From the NCBI GenBank assembly GCA_038237245.1, contig JBBRYY010000003.1:1-64000 (forward strand): a stretch of 64,000 nucleotides of DNA. The letters are read 5' to 3'. The translations under genes were made by a program, and so were the position numbers. Positions 50,025 to 60,367 of the stretch are shown here, one piece after another (positions within the stretch are counted from its first letter, which is position 1; each line of letters begins with the position of its first letter). The notes below the pieces were generated by a model. It was given only the letters and a program-made list of their open reading frames with translations, ran no database searches and was not told the DNA's origin. Origin of the DNA: FEN-1250 sp038237245 (lineage in GTDB: Bacteria > Gemmatimonadota > Gemmatimonadetes > Gemmatimonadales > Gemmatimonadaceae).

Positions 50025-52282
50025 GCAGCCCCCCGATCACCGATGTGTCCGACGATGCACTCGCGAAGCTGAATCCCGCCCAACGCGAGGCCGTGCTCCA
50101 CTTCGAGGGGCCCATCCTCGTGCTCGCCGGGGCGGGGTCTGGAAAGACCCGCGTGCTCACGACACGCATTGCCCGGCTGATTCAGCATCACGAAATCGCC
50201 CCGTCGAGCATTCTCGCGGTGACCTTCACGAACAAGGCTGCCGGTGAGATGAAGGAGCGCATCGCACGACTCATCGGCGAGACGCCGAGCGGGATGTGGG
50301 TGGGCACCTTCCACGCGATCGGCGCGCGGATGCTGCGGCGCGAAGCGCAGCTGGTGGGGCGCACCTCCGGCTTTACGATCTACGATGAAGATGATTCGCT
50401 CGCGGTGGTGCGGCGCATCATGGAGCGCCTGCGGATCTCGCCCAAGGAGTGGACGCCAAAGGCGTTGCGCAGCGCGATCTCCGGAGCGAAGAACGCGCTC
50501 GTCGCACCGGCGGAGTACGCGAAGCTCGCGATGGATCCGCTCAGCAAGGCTGCCTCGCTCGTGTACGACCAGCTCGAGCCGACGCTCCGCGACTCGAACG
50601 CGGTCGACTTCGATGATCTGCTCGTGCTGCCGGTGCGCGTGCTGCAGCAGCATCCCGAACGCGTCGCCGCGTATCGCGCGCGCTTCCGCTTTCTGCTCGT
50701 CGATGAGTATCAGGACACGAATCGCGCGCAGTACGAATTCGTGAAGCTCCTCGCGGGCGGCGACGGCAACGTCCTCGTCGTCGGCGATGACGATCAGAGC
50801 ATCTACGGCTGGCGCGGCGCCGATATTCGGAACATCCTCGACTTCGAGCGCGACTTCCCCTCGGCGGCCGTCGTGCGCCTCGAGGACAACTACCGGTCGA
50901 CGCCGCAGGTGCTCGATCTCGCGAATGCGGTGATCAGCGAGAACACAGGTCGTCGTGGGAAGACCTTGCGAGCCACACTCCCCTCGGGCGATGCGGTGAC
51001 GCAGGTCGCGACACTCGATGAGCGCGACGAGGCGGAGTTCGTCGCCGATGAGATCGTGGTGCTCGGCAGCGGCACGCGCGCGCTCGACTATCGCGACATC
51101 GCGATCCTCTACCGCACGAACTCGCAGAGTCGCGCGCTCGAAGAGTCGATGCGCAAGCGCGCGATTCCGTACAAGCTGATCGGGGCGGTGCGCTTCTATG
51201 ATCGTCGCGAGATCCGCGACCTCATGAGCTACCTCAAGCTCATCGGGAATCCGGCGGACAACGAGGCCTTCCTTCGCGCCGTCTCGGTGCCGAGGCGCGG
51301 GCTCGGCGACACGACGCTCGAACAGCTCCAGCACATCGCGCGCGAGCTCGGACGCCCCCTGCTCGAGGTCGCGAGCGATCCCTCGCGACTCGGCGCACTT
51401 CGGGCGGCCGCGCGTCAGGCACTCGCCGACTTCTCCGCCCTCATTCAACGCCATCAGGCATCGGCCGCGGACACCGCCGTCGATGAACTCCTGCGGAATC
51501 TGGTGACCGAGATCCGCTTCGCCGATCACCTGAACGCCGAGGGTCCGGAGGGGAGAGACAGGCTCGAGAACGTCGGCTCGCTCATCGATGCCGCGGCGAA
51601 CGCGGTGGAGGATGAAGGCGGCGAGGTCGGGCTGACGCCGCTCGCGCACTTTCTGCAGGGCGCCGCACTCAATAGTGAGGAGCAGCAGAAGGCGGGCTCC
51701 GACTCCGTTTCCATGATGACGCTGCACAACGCGAAGGGACTCGAGTTTCCGGCAGTGTTCATCACCGGGCTCGAAGATGGTCTCTTCCCGCTGCGGCGCG
51801 CACAGGACGAGCCGGAGATGATGGAAGAGGAGCGTCGCCTCTTCTATGTCGGCATCACGCGCGCGATGCGCACGCTTTACCTCTCGCACGCGCGCAGCCG
51901 CCGCCGCAACGGAGAGACGCTGCAGAGCATCCCGTCCAGCTTCCTCAAGCCGATTCCACCGGCGCTCGTCACGCAGCGCGGATCGTTCAAGCTGCGCGGG
52001 AGTACGCGCGCGGTTCCATCGTTCTCGCAGTCGCCGTCGCTTCGCCGGCCCGGACAGCCCGTCGCGCGCGCGTCGTGGGTCGACGCGGCGGACGAGTCGC
52101 AGGACGCGCCGAGCTTCTTCAAGGGCGAGCGCATTCGGCATGCGCGCTTCGGATCGGGAACGGTGGCCGAGCTCTCGGGGAGCGCGCGCGATGCGAAGCT
52201 CACCGTCGACTTCGACGACGCCGAGATCGGACGCAAGCGCTTCGTGCTCGCCCATGCGCACTTCGAGCGAGGGTTCGAGTAA
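50021..52282 (+). CDS. uvrD: UvrD/PcrA-type DNA helicase
   Basis: The 753-residue SF1A helicase has Walker A AGAGSGKT (36-43), DEYQDTNRAQYEF, DDDQSIYGWRGAD, LEDNYRSTPQVLDLANAVI, MTLHNAKGLEFPAVF and the C-terminal SRRRNGETLQSIPSSF. It unwinds DNA in repair and removes RecA or stalled polymerase. ATGA overlap with the kinase gene and TAATG overlap with gatC. PcrA and UvrD cannot be told apart here. Confidence 0.95.
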   Translation: MSSPPITDVSDDALAKLNPAQREAVLHFEGPILVLAGAGSGKTRVLTTRIARLIQHHEIAPSSILAVTFTNKAAGEMKERIARLIGETPSGMWVGTFHAIGARMLRREAQLVGRTSGFTIYDEDDSLAVVRRIMERLRISPKEWTPKALRSAISGAKNALVAPAEYAKLAMDPLSKAASLVYDQLEPTLRDSNAVDFDDLLVLPVRVLQQHPERVAAYRARFRFLLVDEYQDTNRAQYEFVKLLAGGDGNVLVVGDDDQSIYGWRGADIRNILDFERDFPSAAVVRLEDNYRSTPQVLDLANAVISENTGRRGKTLRATLPSGDAVTQVATLDERDEAEFVADEIVVLGSGTRALDYRDIAILYRTNSQSRALEESMRKRAIPYKLIGAVRFYDRREIRDLMSYLKLIGNPADNEAFLRAVSVPRRGLGDTTLEQLQHIARELGRPLLEVASDPSRLGALRAAARQALADFSALIQRHQASAADTAVDELLRNLVTEIRFADHLNAEGPEGRDRLENVGSLIDAAANAVEDEGGEVGLTPLAHFLQGAALNSEEQQKAGSDSVSMMTLHNAKGLEFPAVFITGLEDGLFPLRRAQDEPEMMEEERRLFYVGITRAMRTLYLSHARSRRRNGETLQSIPSSFLKPIPPALVTQRGSFKLRGSTRAVPSFSQSPSLRRPGQPVARASWVDAADESQDAPSFFKGERIRHARFGSGTVAELSGSARDAKLTVDFDDAEIGRKRFVLAHAHFERGFE

Positions 52283-52602
52283 TGGCCATCGGTGCAGACG
52301 ATGTGCGCCACGTCGCGGCGCTCGCGCGACTCGCGGTACCGGAGAGCCAGCTCCCCGCGCTCGTGTCGCAGCTCAACGGGATTTTGTCGCACATGGATGC
52401 GCTCGCGAAGGTCAAGACGGTGGGTGTGATGCCCGCGGCTGGCGTTGGCGATGCGGCCATGCCGCTGCGCGCTGACATTGGTCCGCCGATTCCGCTCGCG
52501 CGCCCGCTCGAGTCCTTCGCGCCGCAGTCGCGCGACGGATTCCTCCTCGTGCCGCGCCTCGCGACCCACGAGAGCGCCGGCGACGACGAGTCGGACGAGT
52601 GA
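52282..52602 (+). CDS. gatC: Asp/Glu-tRNA amidotransferase subunit C
   Basis: The 106-residue GatC begins MAIGADDVRHVAALARLAVPE and has LNGILSHMDALAKVKT and PLRADIGPP. It stabilises GatA-GatB. TAATG overlap with uvrD; GTGA overlap with gatA. Confidence 0.94.
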   Translation: MAIGADDVRHVAALARLAVPESQLPALVSQLNGILSHMDALAKVKTVGVMPAAGVGDAAMPLRADIGPPIPLARPLESFAPQSRDGFLLVPRLATHESAGDDESDE

Positions 52603-53980
52603 ACGGCTCGGCGGAGAGCGCTGTCCGCGATGCGTTCGCGCGCATGGCGGAGGTCGATGCGGGGCCTGCGGGACTCAACTGCATCCTGTGGACCGACGAG
52701 GCGCGCGCACTCCAGGATGCCGCCGCCGTCGATGCGCTCGCGGCCAAGGGCGCGCTCGCGGGCGTCCCCTTCGTGGCAAAGGACAACATCGCGACGACGC
52801 ACCTCCAGACGACATGCGGCTCGCGCATCCTCGAGGGCTACGTCAGCCCGTACGAGGCGACGGTGATCACGCGCCTGCGCGACGCAGGCGCAGTGCTCGT
52901 CGGCAAGTCGAACATGGATGAATTCGCGATGGGGAGCTCGAACGAGCATAGCGCGTGGGGCCCGGTGCTCAATCCGGTCGACCGCACACGCGTGCCCGGC
53001 GGCTCCTCTGGTGGCTCCGCCGCCGCCGTCGCCGCCGGCATCGTGCGCATCGCACTCGGCTCCGAAACCGGCGGCTCCGTGCGCCAACCCGCGTCGTACT
53101 GCGGCATCGTGGGAGTGAAGCCGACGTACGGGCGCGTCAGCCGCTACGGCCTCGTCGCCTTCGCGTCGTCGCTCGATCAGGTGGGCGTCTTCGGCGCCAC
53201 GGTTGCCGACGCCGCTGCGGGGCTCGAGGTCATCGCGGGCCGGGATACACGCGATGCGACGAGCGCGGACTGTCCCATCGACCGCTACACCGCCGCCGCG
53301 ACCGCTGATCTCGCCGACGTCGTCATCGGTCGTCCGCGCGAGTACTTCCCGAAGTCGCTCGACCCGCGCATTGCGAAGCGCTGCGACGATGCGCTCGAGT
53401 CGCTGCGCGCTCGGGGAGCCGAAATCCGGGAGGTCTCGCTCCCGCACACCGATCTCGCGATCCCCGTCTACTATATCATTGCACCGGCCGAGGCGTCGTC
53501 GAACCTCGCGCGCTTTGATGGGGTGCGATATGGGCCACGCGGGGCTTCCGACGGGCTTCGCGAGATGTACGAGTCCACGCGCACGCGTGGCTTCGGCGCC
53601 GAGGTTACCCGCCGCATTCTGCTCGGCACCTACGTGCTTTCGGCCGGCTACTACGACGCGTACTACAAAAAGGCGCAGGAAGTCCGCACGCTCATCGCGC
53701 AGGACTTCCGTGAGGTCTTCGAGAGCGGCGTGCATCTGCTCTTCACGCCGACGACGCCGAGCCCCGCATTCGCGTTCGGCGCGAAGTCCGACCCGTACGA
53801 GATGTACCTGAACGACATCTTCACGGCGACCGCGAATCTGGCGGGGGTGCCGGCGATCTCGGTGCCGATCGGCGACATCGATGGGCTTCCGGTGGGCGGC
53901 CAGCTCATCGCGCGCCACTTCGACGAGCAGATGATGTTCCGGGGTGCCTTCGCGCTCGAGGCCGCGCACGTGGGGGCGGA

Positions 53981-53984
<4 letters not shown>
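52599..53984 (+). CDS. gatA: Asp/Glu-tRNA amidotransferase subunit A (amidase)
   Basis: The 461-residue amidase has the Ser-cisSer-Lys triad: K61 (VAKDN), S136 (GGSSGGS) and S160 (ETGGSVRQPAS). It hydrolyses glutamine and passes ammonia to GatB. GTG start overlaps gatC; its end overlaps gatB (ATGA). Confidence 0.97.
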
Positions 53985-55456
<1,472 letters not shown>

Positions 55457-56428
55457 AGCGGCGCCTTGAGCTCCGCCGCGAATCGCAGCTGCGATTCCGG
55501 CATCGCGAACTGTCGCGTGGCTTCCTCTGCCATACGGAACTCCATCCCCGCCTTTCGCGAATCGCGGCGCACTTCCTTCGCGTGGCGGAGCGCGTCCTCG
55601 CCGGCGGGATCGAGCGCGTACGGCTCCGACGAGTCGACTCGCCGCAGGAAGTCGATGATGAAGTCGAACGATCGCTCCATATAGCGCGCGACGTTCGGAT
55701 CGGTGAGATCCCACCGGCTGTTCTCCGCAGCGAGCTGGAAGATCCGCTGCCACGACTCCGTATCGGTGACGTACACCATGCTGCGGAAGAGCCGGCGATT
55801 CGTTTGCGTGCTGAAGATGGTCGGGCTCAAAATCCGATCGAGATGCTCGTCCGATCGGGAGTGGTCACGCAGGATCACTTCGCGCGCGCGCCGGCTGTAT
55901 CCCTGGCCCAGATGCGTCTCGAAGCGGCTCTCCCAGTAGCTGTGGCCTACGCCCGTCGTGCGCGACGCAATGATGAGGTAGCGCGGAACGAAGTAGTTGT
56001 GCGCTACGGTGTCCGCCGCGAGGTGCGCGAGGTAGCCCAGCGCAAAACTCTTGATCGCCTCGTCGCGCGCCTGGTCGTAGATCTCGAGCCCGACCGCCCA
56101 CGAGTGACAGTGCCGGCCCACGGGCGCGTACTTCTTCGCGATGCTCGTATCCGCCGCAATCGAGCCGTAGAGAAACTCGACGGGATAGTTCCCGAGTAGC
56201 TCGCCAATTGCTCTCGGTAGCTGGGCGAGCGCGCCGAGGACCGCCTCGCCCAGGAAAATGTGCGTTCCCGGTGTCCACGCCCACGCCGTGGAGGGAATGA
56301 CGCACAGGGCGACCAGCGCAAGAGCGATTGGAATCGCCATGCGCCTGGTCGGCCGGCCCCACTTCTTACTCGTCGAGTGCCGGGATGTTGTTCTACCGCG
56401 TGCGGGCATCCCCGAAGTTACAACAACG

Positions 56429-56848
56429 TCAGATGCCGAGATGCTTCCGGTGTCGACGAACGGCCTTACGCAGGTCGTTGATCTCGTGCGACACCGTGTC
56501 GTCGATCACCTCGCGTGCATTCTGCACGTAATCGCCGATCGACTCCTGGATCTCGTCGAAGGGGATCTTGTCCCACATCTCCTCGCCGCGCTCGGCAGCC
56601 CACTTCGCGCCGCGGCGCCCCGCGCGCCCCGCTGCCGCTCCCGCCATCGCACCGGCCTCGCGCGCCAGCGTGCGCGGCGTCCGCTTGCGTCGCACGTGCA
56701 GGAGCATTGCGATCCCCGCGCCCGCCACGAGTCCCAGAACCGCCGCCGTCAACAGATCGTACTGCTGCTCACCCTGGTCCGCCGCGTCTCGGCCGTTTGA
56801 TGCGCGGCTCCGCCCGCCCGTACGCGGGCCCGTTGTCGTAACCATCAC
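56429..56848 (-). CDS. YtxH-like single-span membrane protein
   Basis: The 139-residue protein has one membrane helix (about 31-50, LLTAAVLGLVAGAGIAMLL) followed by a basic/Ala-Gly stretch and an acidic amphipathic region, the YtxH general-stress pattern. GGAGG lies 9 nt before the ATG at 56848. The first 27 codons overlap the end of the DUF948-like gene in another frame (80 nt). Confidence 0.7.
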   Translation of the reverse strand: MMVTTTGPRTGGRSRASNGRDAADQGEQQYDLLTAAVLGLVAGAGIAMLLHVRRKRTPRTLAREAGAMAGAAAGRAGRRGAKWAAERGEEMWDKIPFDEIQESIGDYVQNAREVIDDTVSHEINDLRKAVRRHRKHLGI

Positions 56849-57509
56849 TCACATCCTCCGCGGCATCGACTGCCGCATCAAGGTCACTTGCATCATCGAA
56901 ATCATCGATGTCGTCGATCGATTCCAGACCGTCGTCATCGAGGTCATCCTCGAGTGCTTCGAAGTCTTCGCCTGCACCCGCCTCGGCCTCGCGCCGCGCC
57001 CCGTCCTCGCGGAACGCCGCCGCACCCGCCCTCACACCGCGCACCGTCGACGCCGTCGACACGAACGCATTCTCCGCCTCTTCCTGCACCAGGCGCAGCA
57101 CCGCTCCCAGCTCATGCAGCCGCCGCTCGGACGCGTCGACCACGTCGCGGATCCCCTCGTTCGCCGTCAGCAGCGTCTTCCGGATCGCCTGCACGTCCGC
57201 GCGAATCGATGTCGAGATGTAATCAATGTTGTTCGCGATATTCGACGCGTGCTTCGTGACGGGATCGATGCTGCGCTCGATGTGTTCGAGCACCGACTCG
57301 AACTTGGTCGCCGTTCTCCGGAATTTCACCACCGCCGGAATCAGGATGATCATCAACACCAGAAACACGATCACCGACGCAGCGCCGATGATCTGATTGA
57401 GAGTCGTGTACCACGCGGGGCCCGCCGTGACGGACTTCGTGTAGGTCGTTTCGGCGAGTGCCGTCGCACCCTGCAAGAGCAGGAGGCCCATCTGAGCGAT
57501 CAGGGTCAT
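56769..57509 (-). CDS. DUF948-like membrane protein
   Basis: The 246-residue protein has a hydrophobic N-terminus, a membrane helix (about 38-60, IIGAASVIVFLVLMIILIPAVV) and a long coiled-coil region (LEHIERSIDPVTKHASNIANNIDYI). It ends in a very acidic stretch (DDLDDDGLESIDDIDDFDD) and a basic tail. DUF948 proteins often neighbour YtxH proteins and act in cell envelope stress. Start 57509 lacks a clear ribosome site. Confidence 0.7.
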   Translation of the reverse strand: MTLIAQMGLLLLQGATALAETTYTKSVTAGPAWYTTLNQIIGAASVIVFLVLMIILIPAVVKFRRTATKFESVLEHIERSIDPVTKHASNIANNIDYISTSIRADVQAIRKTLLTANEGIRDVVDASERRLHELGAVLRLVQEEAENAFVSTASTVRGVRAGAAAFREDGARREAEAGAGEDFEALEDDLDDDGLESIDDIDDFDDASDLDAAVDAAEDVSDGYDNGPAYGRAEPRIKRPRRGGPG

Positions 57510-57746
57510 CCGTCCGCGAAGTTCGGAGAGATCAAGGTTCTTGCGCCCCGCGCGCAGCTTCCGCGGCTCGTGCGCAAGATAAGTGCAATGGTGGTGCCAA
57601 CATCCTTCAATTGGATGGGCGTCGCGACGTTGTCAAGCGCATTCCTTGACTTGAAGTGGCAACGCGGGGCATCCTTCCGAATCTTCGCACGATTGCGAGC
57701 GCGTAGCGGCATCCCGCCTGCGCCTCCCGACCCTACTCCGATCCCA

Positions 57747-59045
57747 TTGGCATCCCCGCTGCGTTATATCGTCGAAGGTGGACACACGCTCGCCGGCTCC
57801 ATCACGCCGTCGGGCAACAAGAACGCCGCGCTGCCGATCATCGCCGCCGCGCTGCTCACCGAGCAGAAGGTGACGCTCGAGAACGTGCCGCGCATCCGCG
57901 ACTGCGAAACACTCGTCGAGCTGATCATGTCGCTCGGCGTCTCGGCCGAGTGGACCGCGCGGAATACGCTCGAGATCGAGGCAAAGCTCGTGCAGCCGAG
58001 CGCGCTCGACCCGGTGCTCTGCGCGAAGATCCGCGCTTCGATCCTCCTCGCCGGTCCGCTTCTCGCGCGCTGTGGCGGGGTCACGCTTCCGCCGCCCGGC
58101 GGCGACGTCATCGGCCGCCGACGCCTCGACACCCACTTCCTGGCGCTCGAGCAGTTGGGCGCGAAGGTCGAGATCGCCGAAAGTTACGTGCTCACCACCA
58201 AGGGGCTGCGCGGCGCGGATGTCTTCCTCGACGAGCCGAGCGTCACCGGCACGGAGAACGCGCTGATGGCCGCGAGTCTCGCGCACGGAACTACGACGCT
58301 CCGCAACGCCGCCGGCGAGCCGCACGTCCAGGATCTCGCGCACTTTCTGGTCGCGATGGGCGCCACGATCGAGGGAATCGGTACGAACACCGTCGCTATT
58401 GCCGGCGCGAAATCGCTGCACGGCGCCACGCACCGCATCGGCCCCGATCACATCGAGGTGGGCTCGTTCATCGGGCTCGCGGCCGTCACGCGCTCGGAGC
58501 TTCGCATCGTGAGCGCGGGTGTCGAGCATCTCCGCTCCACGCGCCTGGGCTTCGAGCGCCTCGGCATCGAGTGCACCGTGGTCGGCGGCGATCTCCTCGT
58601 CGCCGCGAAGCAGAATCGCAAGATCGTCAGCGATCTCGGCGGGCACGTCCCGAAGCTCGAGGATCAGCCGTGGCCCGCGTTCCCGGCCGATCTCATGTCC
58701 ATCGCGATCGTGACGGCGACGCAGTGCGAGGGTCTCATTCTCATGCACGAGAAGATGTTCGAGTCGCGCATGTTCTTCGTGGACAAGCTGATCGGGATGG
58801 GTGCGCGCATCGTGCTGTGCGATCCGCACCGCGCGCTCGTGGCTGGGCCCTCGCCGCTGCGCGGGAGCACGCTCGAATCGCCCGACATTCGCGCGGGGAT
58901 GGCGATGCTCCTCGCCGCGCTGTGCGCGGAGGGGCAGAGCACGATCAACAACGTCGGACAGATCGAGCGCGGGTACGAGCGCATCGACGAGCGTCTGCGG
59001 GCGCTTGGCGCGCAGATCACGCGCGTCGAGGACCGGCGCAGCTGA
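57747..59045 (+). CDS. murA: UDP-N-acetylglucosamine 1-carboxyvinyltransferase (Asp active-site variant)
   Basis: The 432-residue MurA makes UDP-GlcNAc-enolpyruvate, the first committed peptidoglycan step. GSITPSGNKNAALPIIAAALL has the catalytic Lys. The active-site loop reads PPPGGDVIGRRRLDTH, so the usual Cys (C115 in E. coli) is D120. Asp variants in Mycobacterium and Chlamydia are active and fosfomycin-insensitive. TTG 57747 is a tentative start that matches the family N-terminus; ATG 57615 and 57588 would add a low-quality extension. The laccase-domain gene overlaps its end. Confidence 0.9.
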   Translation: MASPLRYIVEGGHTLAGSITPSGNKNAALPIIAAALLTEQKVTLENVPRIRDCETLVELIMSLGVSAEWTARNTLEIEAKLVQPSALDPVLCAKIRASILLAGPLLARCGGVTLPPPGGDVIGRRRLDTHFLALEQLGAKVEIAESYVLTTKGLRGADVFLDEPSVTGTENALMAASLAHGTTTLRNAAGEPHVQDLAHFLVAMGATIEGIGTNTVAIAGAKSLHGATHRIGPDHIEVGSFIGLAAVTRSELRIVSAGVEHLRSTRLGFERLGIECTVVGGDLLVAAKQNRKIVSDLGGHVPKLEDQPWPAFPADLMSIAIVTATQCEGLILMHEKMFESRMFFVDKLIGMGARIVLCDPHRALVAGPSPLRGSTLESPDIRAGMAMLLAALCAEGQSTINNVGQIERGYERIDERLRALGAQITRVEDRRS

Positions 59046-59788
59046 CCACGGCCGAGGACGGCGCTTCGCCCGAGCCGGCGCGCGAGAGCATTCCGGATTT
59101 CGAGAAGCTTGGCATCATCGCCTTCACCACGACGAGGGATGCAGGAAGCTTCGCTACGGAATCGGACGAGCCCGCGCGCGCGGTCATGGGGCGATGGTAT
59201 GGACTGCGCGCGCATCTGCACGACTACGCGCCGCGCTTCGCGACCGCGTCGCAGGTGCACGGAACGCGCGTGGTCGAGCATGATGGCGCGTGGGAGGGAT
59301 GGCTTCGCGTGCTCGACGCCGACGGGCACTTCGCACTACGCAGCGGAACGGCGATGGCGGTGACGATCGCCGATTGCGTGCCGGTGTTCCTCGCACATCC
59401 GGATGGCGCGATCGCGCTGCTGCACGCGGGGTGGCGCGGGACGGCCGCACGGATCATCGACCGCGCGCTCGCCGCCTTCAGTCGGCAGGGACTCGGGGCG
59501 CACGACCTGCGCGTGCATCTCGGGCCGGCGATCTGCGGGAAGTGCTATGAGGTGAGCGCAGAGGTGGCACAGGCGCTCACGGGGAAAGCGGCATCGGGCC
59601 CTCGCACGGTCGACTTGAGGAATCTCATCGCCTCGCATGCGCGCGAGAGCGGTGTCACGCAAATCACGACGAGCCCATGGTGCACGCGCTGCGATAATGC
59701 GCGCTTCTTTTCGCATCGCGCCGGCGATGCGGGGCGACAGCTCGCGGTGATGGTCGCGCGCGAGCCCGCGCGGGTTGACTCGCTCTAA
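59042..59788 (+). CDS. YfiH-type laccase-domain protein (purine nucleoside phosphorylase-like)
   Basis: The protein is about 248 residues with QVHGTRVVEHD, TIADCVPVFLAHPDG, ALLHAGWRGTAARI and SPWCTRCDN, the metal-binding set of the YfiH/LACC1 family (reported as multifunctional purine nucleoside enzyme or polyphenol oxidase). No ATG, GTG or TTG lies in frame before the conserved IPDFEKLG. CTG at 59042, overlapping the murA TGA, is the best start. The family call is firm; the start is inference. Confidence 0.82.
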   Translation: MTTAEDGASPEPARESIPDFEKLGIIAFTTTRDAGSFATESDEPARAVMGRWYGLRAHLHDYAPRFATASQVHGTRVVEHDGAWEGWLRVLDADGHFALRSGTAMAVTIADCVPVFLAHPDGAIALLHAGWRGTAARIIDRALAAFSRQGLGAHDLRVHLGPAICGKCYEVSAEVAQALTGKAASGPRTVDLRNLIASHARESGVTQITTSPWCTRCDNARFFSHRAGDAGRQLAVMVAREPARVDSL

Positions 59789-59803
59789 CTTCAAGCCTAG
59801 ATT
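59775..59803 (+). promoter_or_regulatory. promoter of rimP-nusA-infB operon
   Basis: TTGACT (59775-59780), 17-bp spacer, TAGATT (59798-59803). It overlaps the end of the laccase-domain gene. The predicted start is near 59810, giving a leader of about 84 nt before rimP. Confidence 0.7.
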
Positions 59804-59841
59804 GCATATCGGTTGCCCAGTCGTAGTTGCGGCGGGGCCGG

Positions 59842-59876
59842 ATGTGGGGGAGGTTACCCCACATTTTTTATTTTTT
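59842..59876 (+). terminator. terminator-like hairpin in the rimP leader
   Basis: ATGTGGGG (59842-59849), 7-nt loop, CCCCACAT (59857-59864), then TTTTT A TTTTTT. It is a canonical intrinsic terminator. It lies downstream of the rimP promoter, so besides ending the murA transcript it may act as an attenuator of rimP-nusA-infB. Confidence 0.85.
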
Positions 59877-59893
59877 GTCGTCTGCGAATCGAC

Positions 59894-60352
59894 GTGAACG
59901 AAGCGCTGGAAGTGGTTGTAACCGAAGAGCTTGACGGATTGGGCTACGATTTGGTGGAATTGCGCACCGCGGGGAGCCGCGCGCGTCCCACCCTGCAGCT
60001 CAGAATCGACCGGCGTGATGGCGCGGCGATCACCGTCAGCGATTGCGCGATCGTTTCGCGCGCGGTCGAAACACGGCTCGAAGCGGAACAGAAGGTTGGT
60101 CCGGAGTACGTGCTCGAAGTGTCTTCGCCGGGAATCGAGCGGCCGCTCCATCGGGCGGCTGACTGGCGTCGGTTCGTGGGTCAACGGGCGAGCATTTTGA
60201 GCCCCGCGCTCCAGGGCCGCGCCGAAGTCGAGATCCTCGGCGTCGAAGGTTCGGACGGAGCGGAGAGCGTCGTTGTCCGCACCGCACAGGGAATCGAAGA
60301 GCGTATCGCGTTGGCCGACGTCAAGGACGCCCGGCTGGCATTCACTTGGTAG
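59894..60352 (+). CDS. rimP: ribosome maturation factor RimP
   Basis: The 152-residue RimP begins MNEALEVVVTEELDGLGYDLVELR and has RLEAEQKVGPEYVLEVSSPGIERPL. It assists 30S maturation. GTG 59894 gives the family N-terminus; no clear Shine-Dalgarno. First gene of the nusA operon. Confidence 0.94.
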   Translation: MNEALEVVVTEELDGLGYDLVELRTAGSRARPTLQLRIDRRDGAAITVSDCAIVSRAVETRLEAEQKVGPEYVLEVSSPGIERPLHRAADWRRFVGQRASILSPALQGRAEVEILGVEGSDGAESVVVRTAQGIEERIALADVKDARLAFTW

Positions 60353-60367
60353 CGAAGGGAGTTTCCG

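Noticed and set aside
50015..52261. 748-codon minus-strand frame opposite uvrD
   Set aside because: Arg/Glu/His-rich shadow typical of GC-rich genes; uvrD on the plus strand has all helicase motifs.
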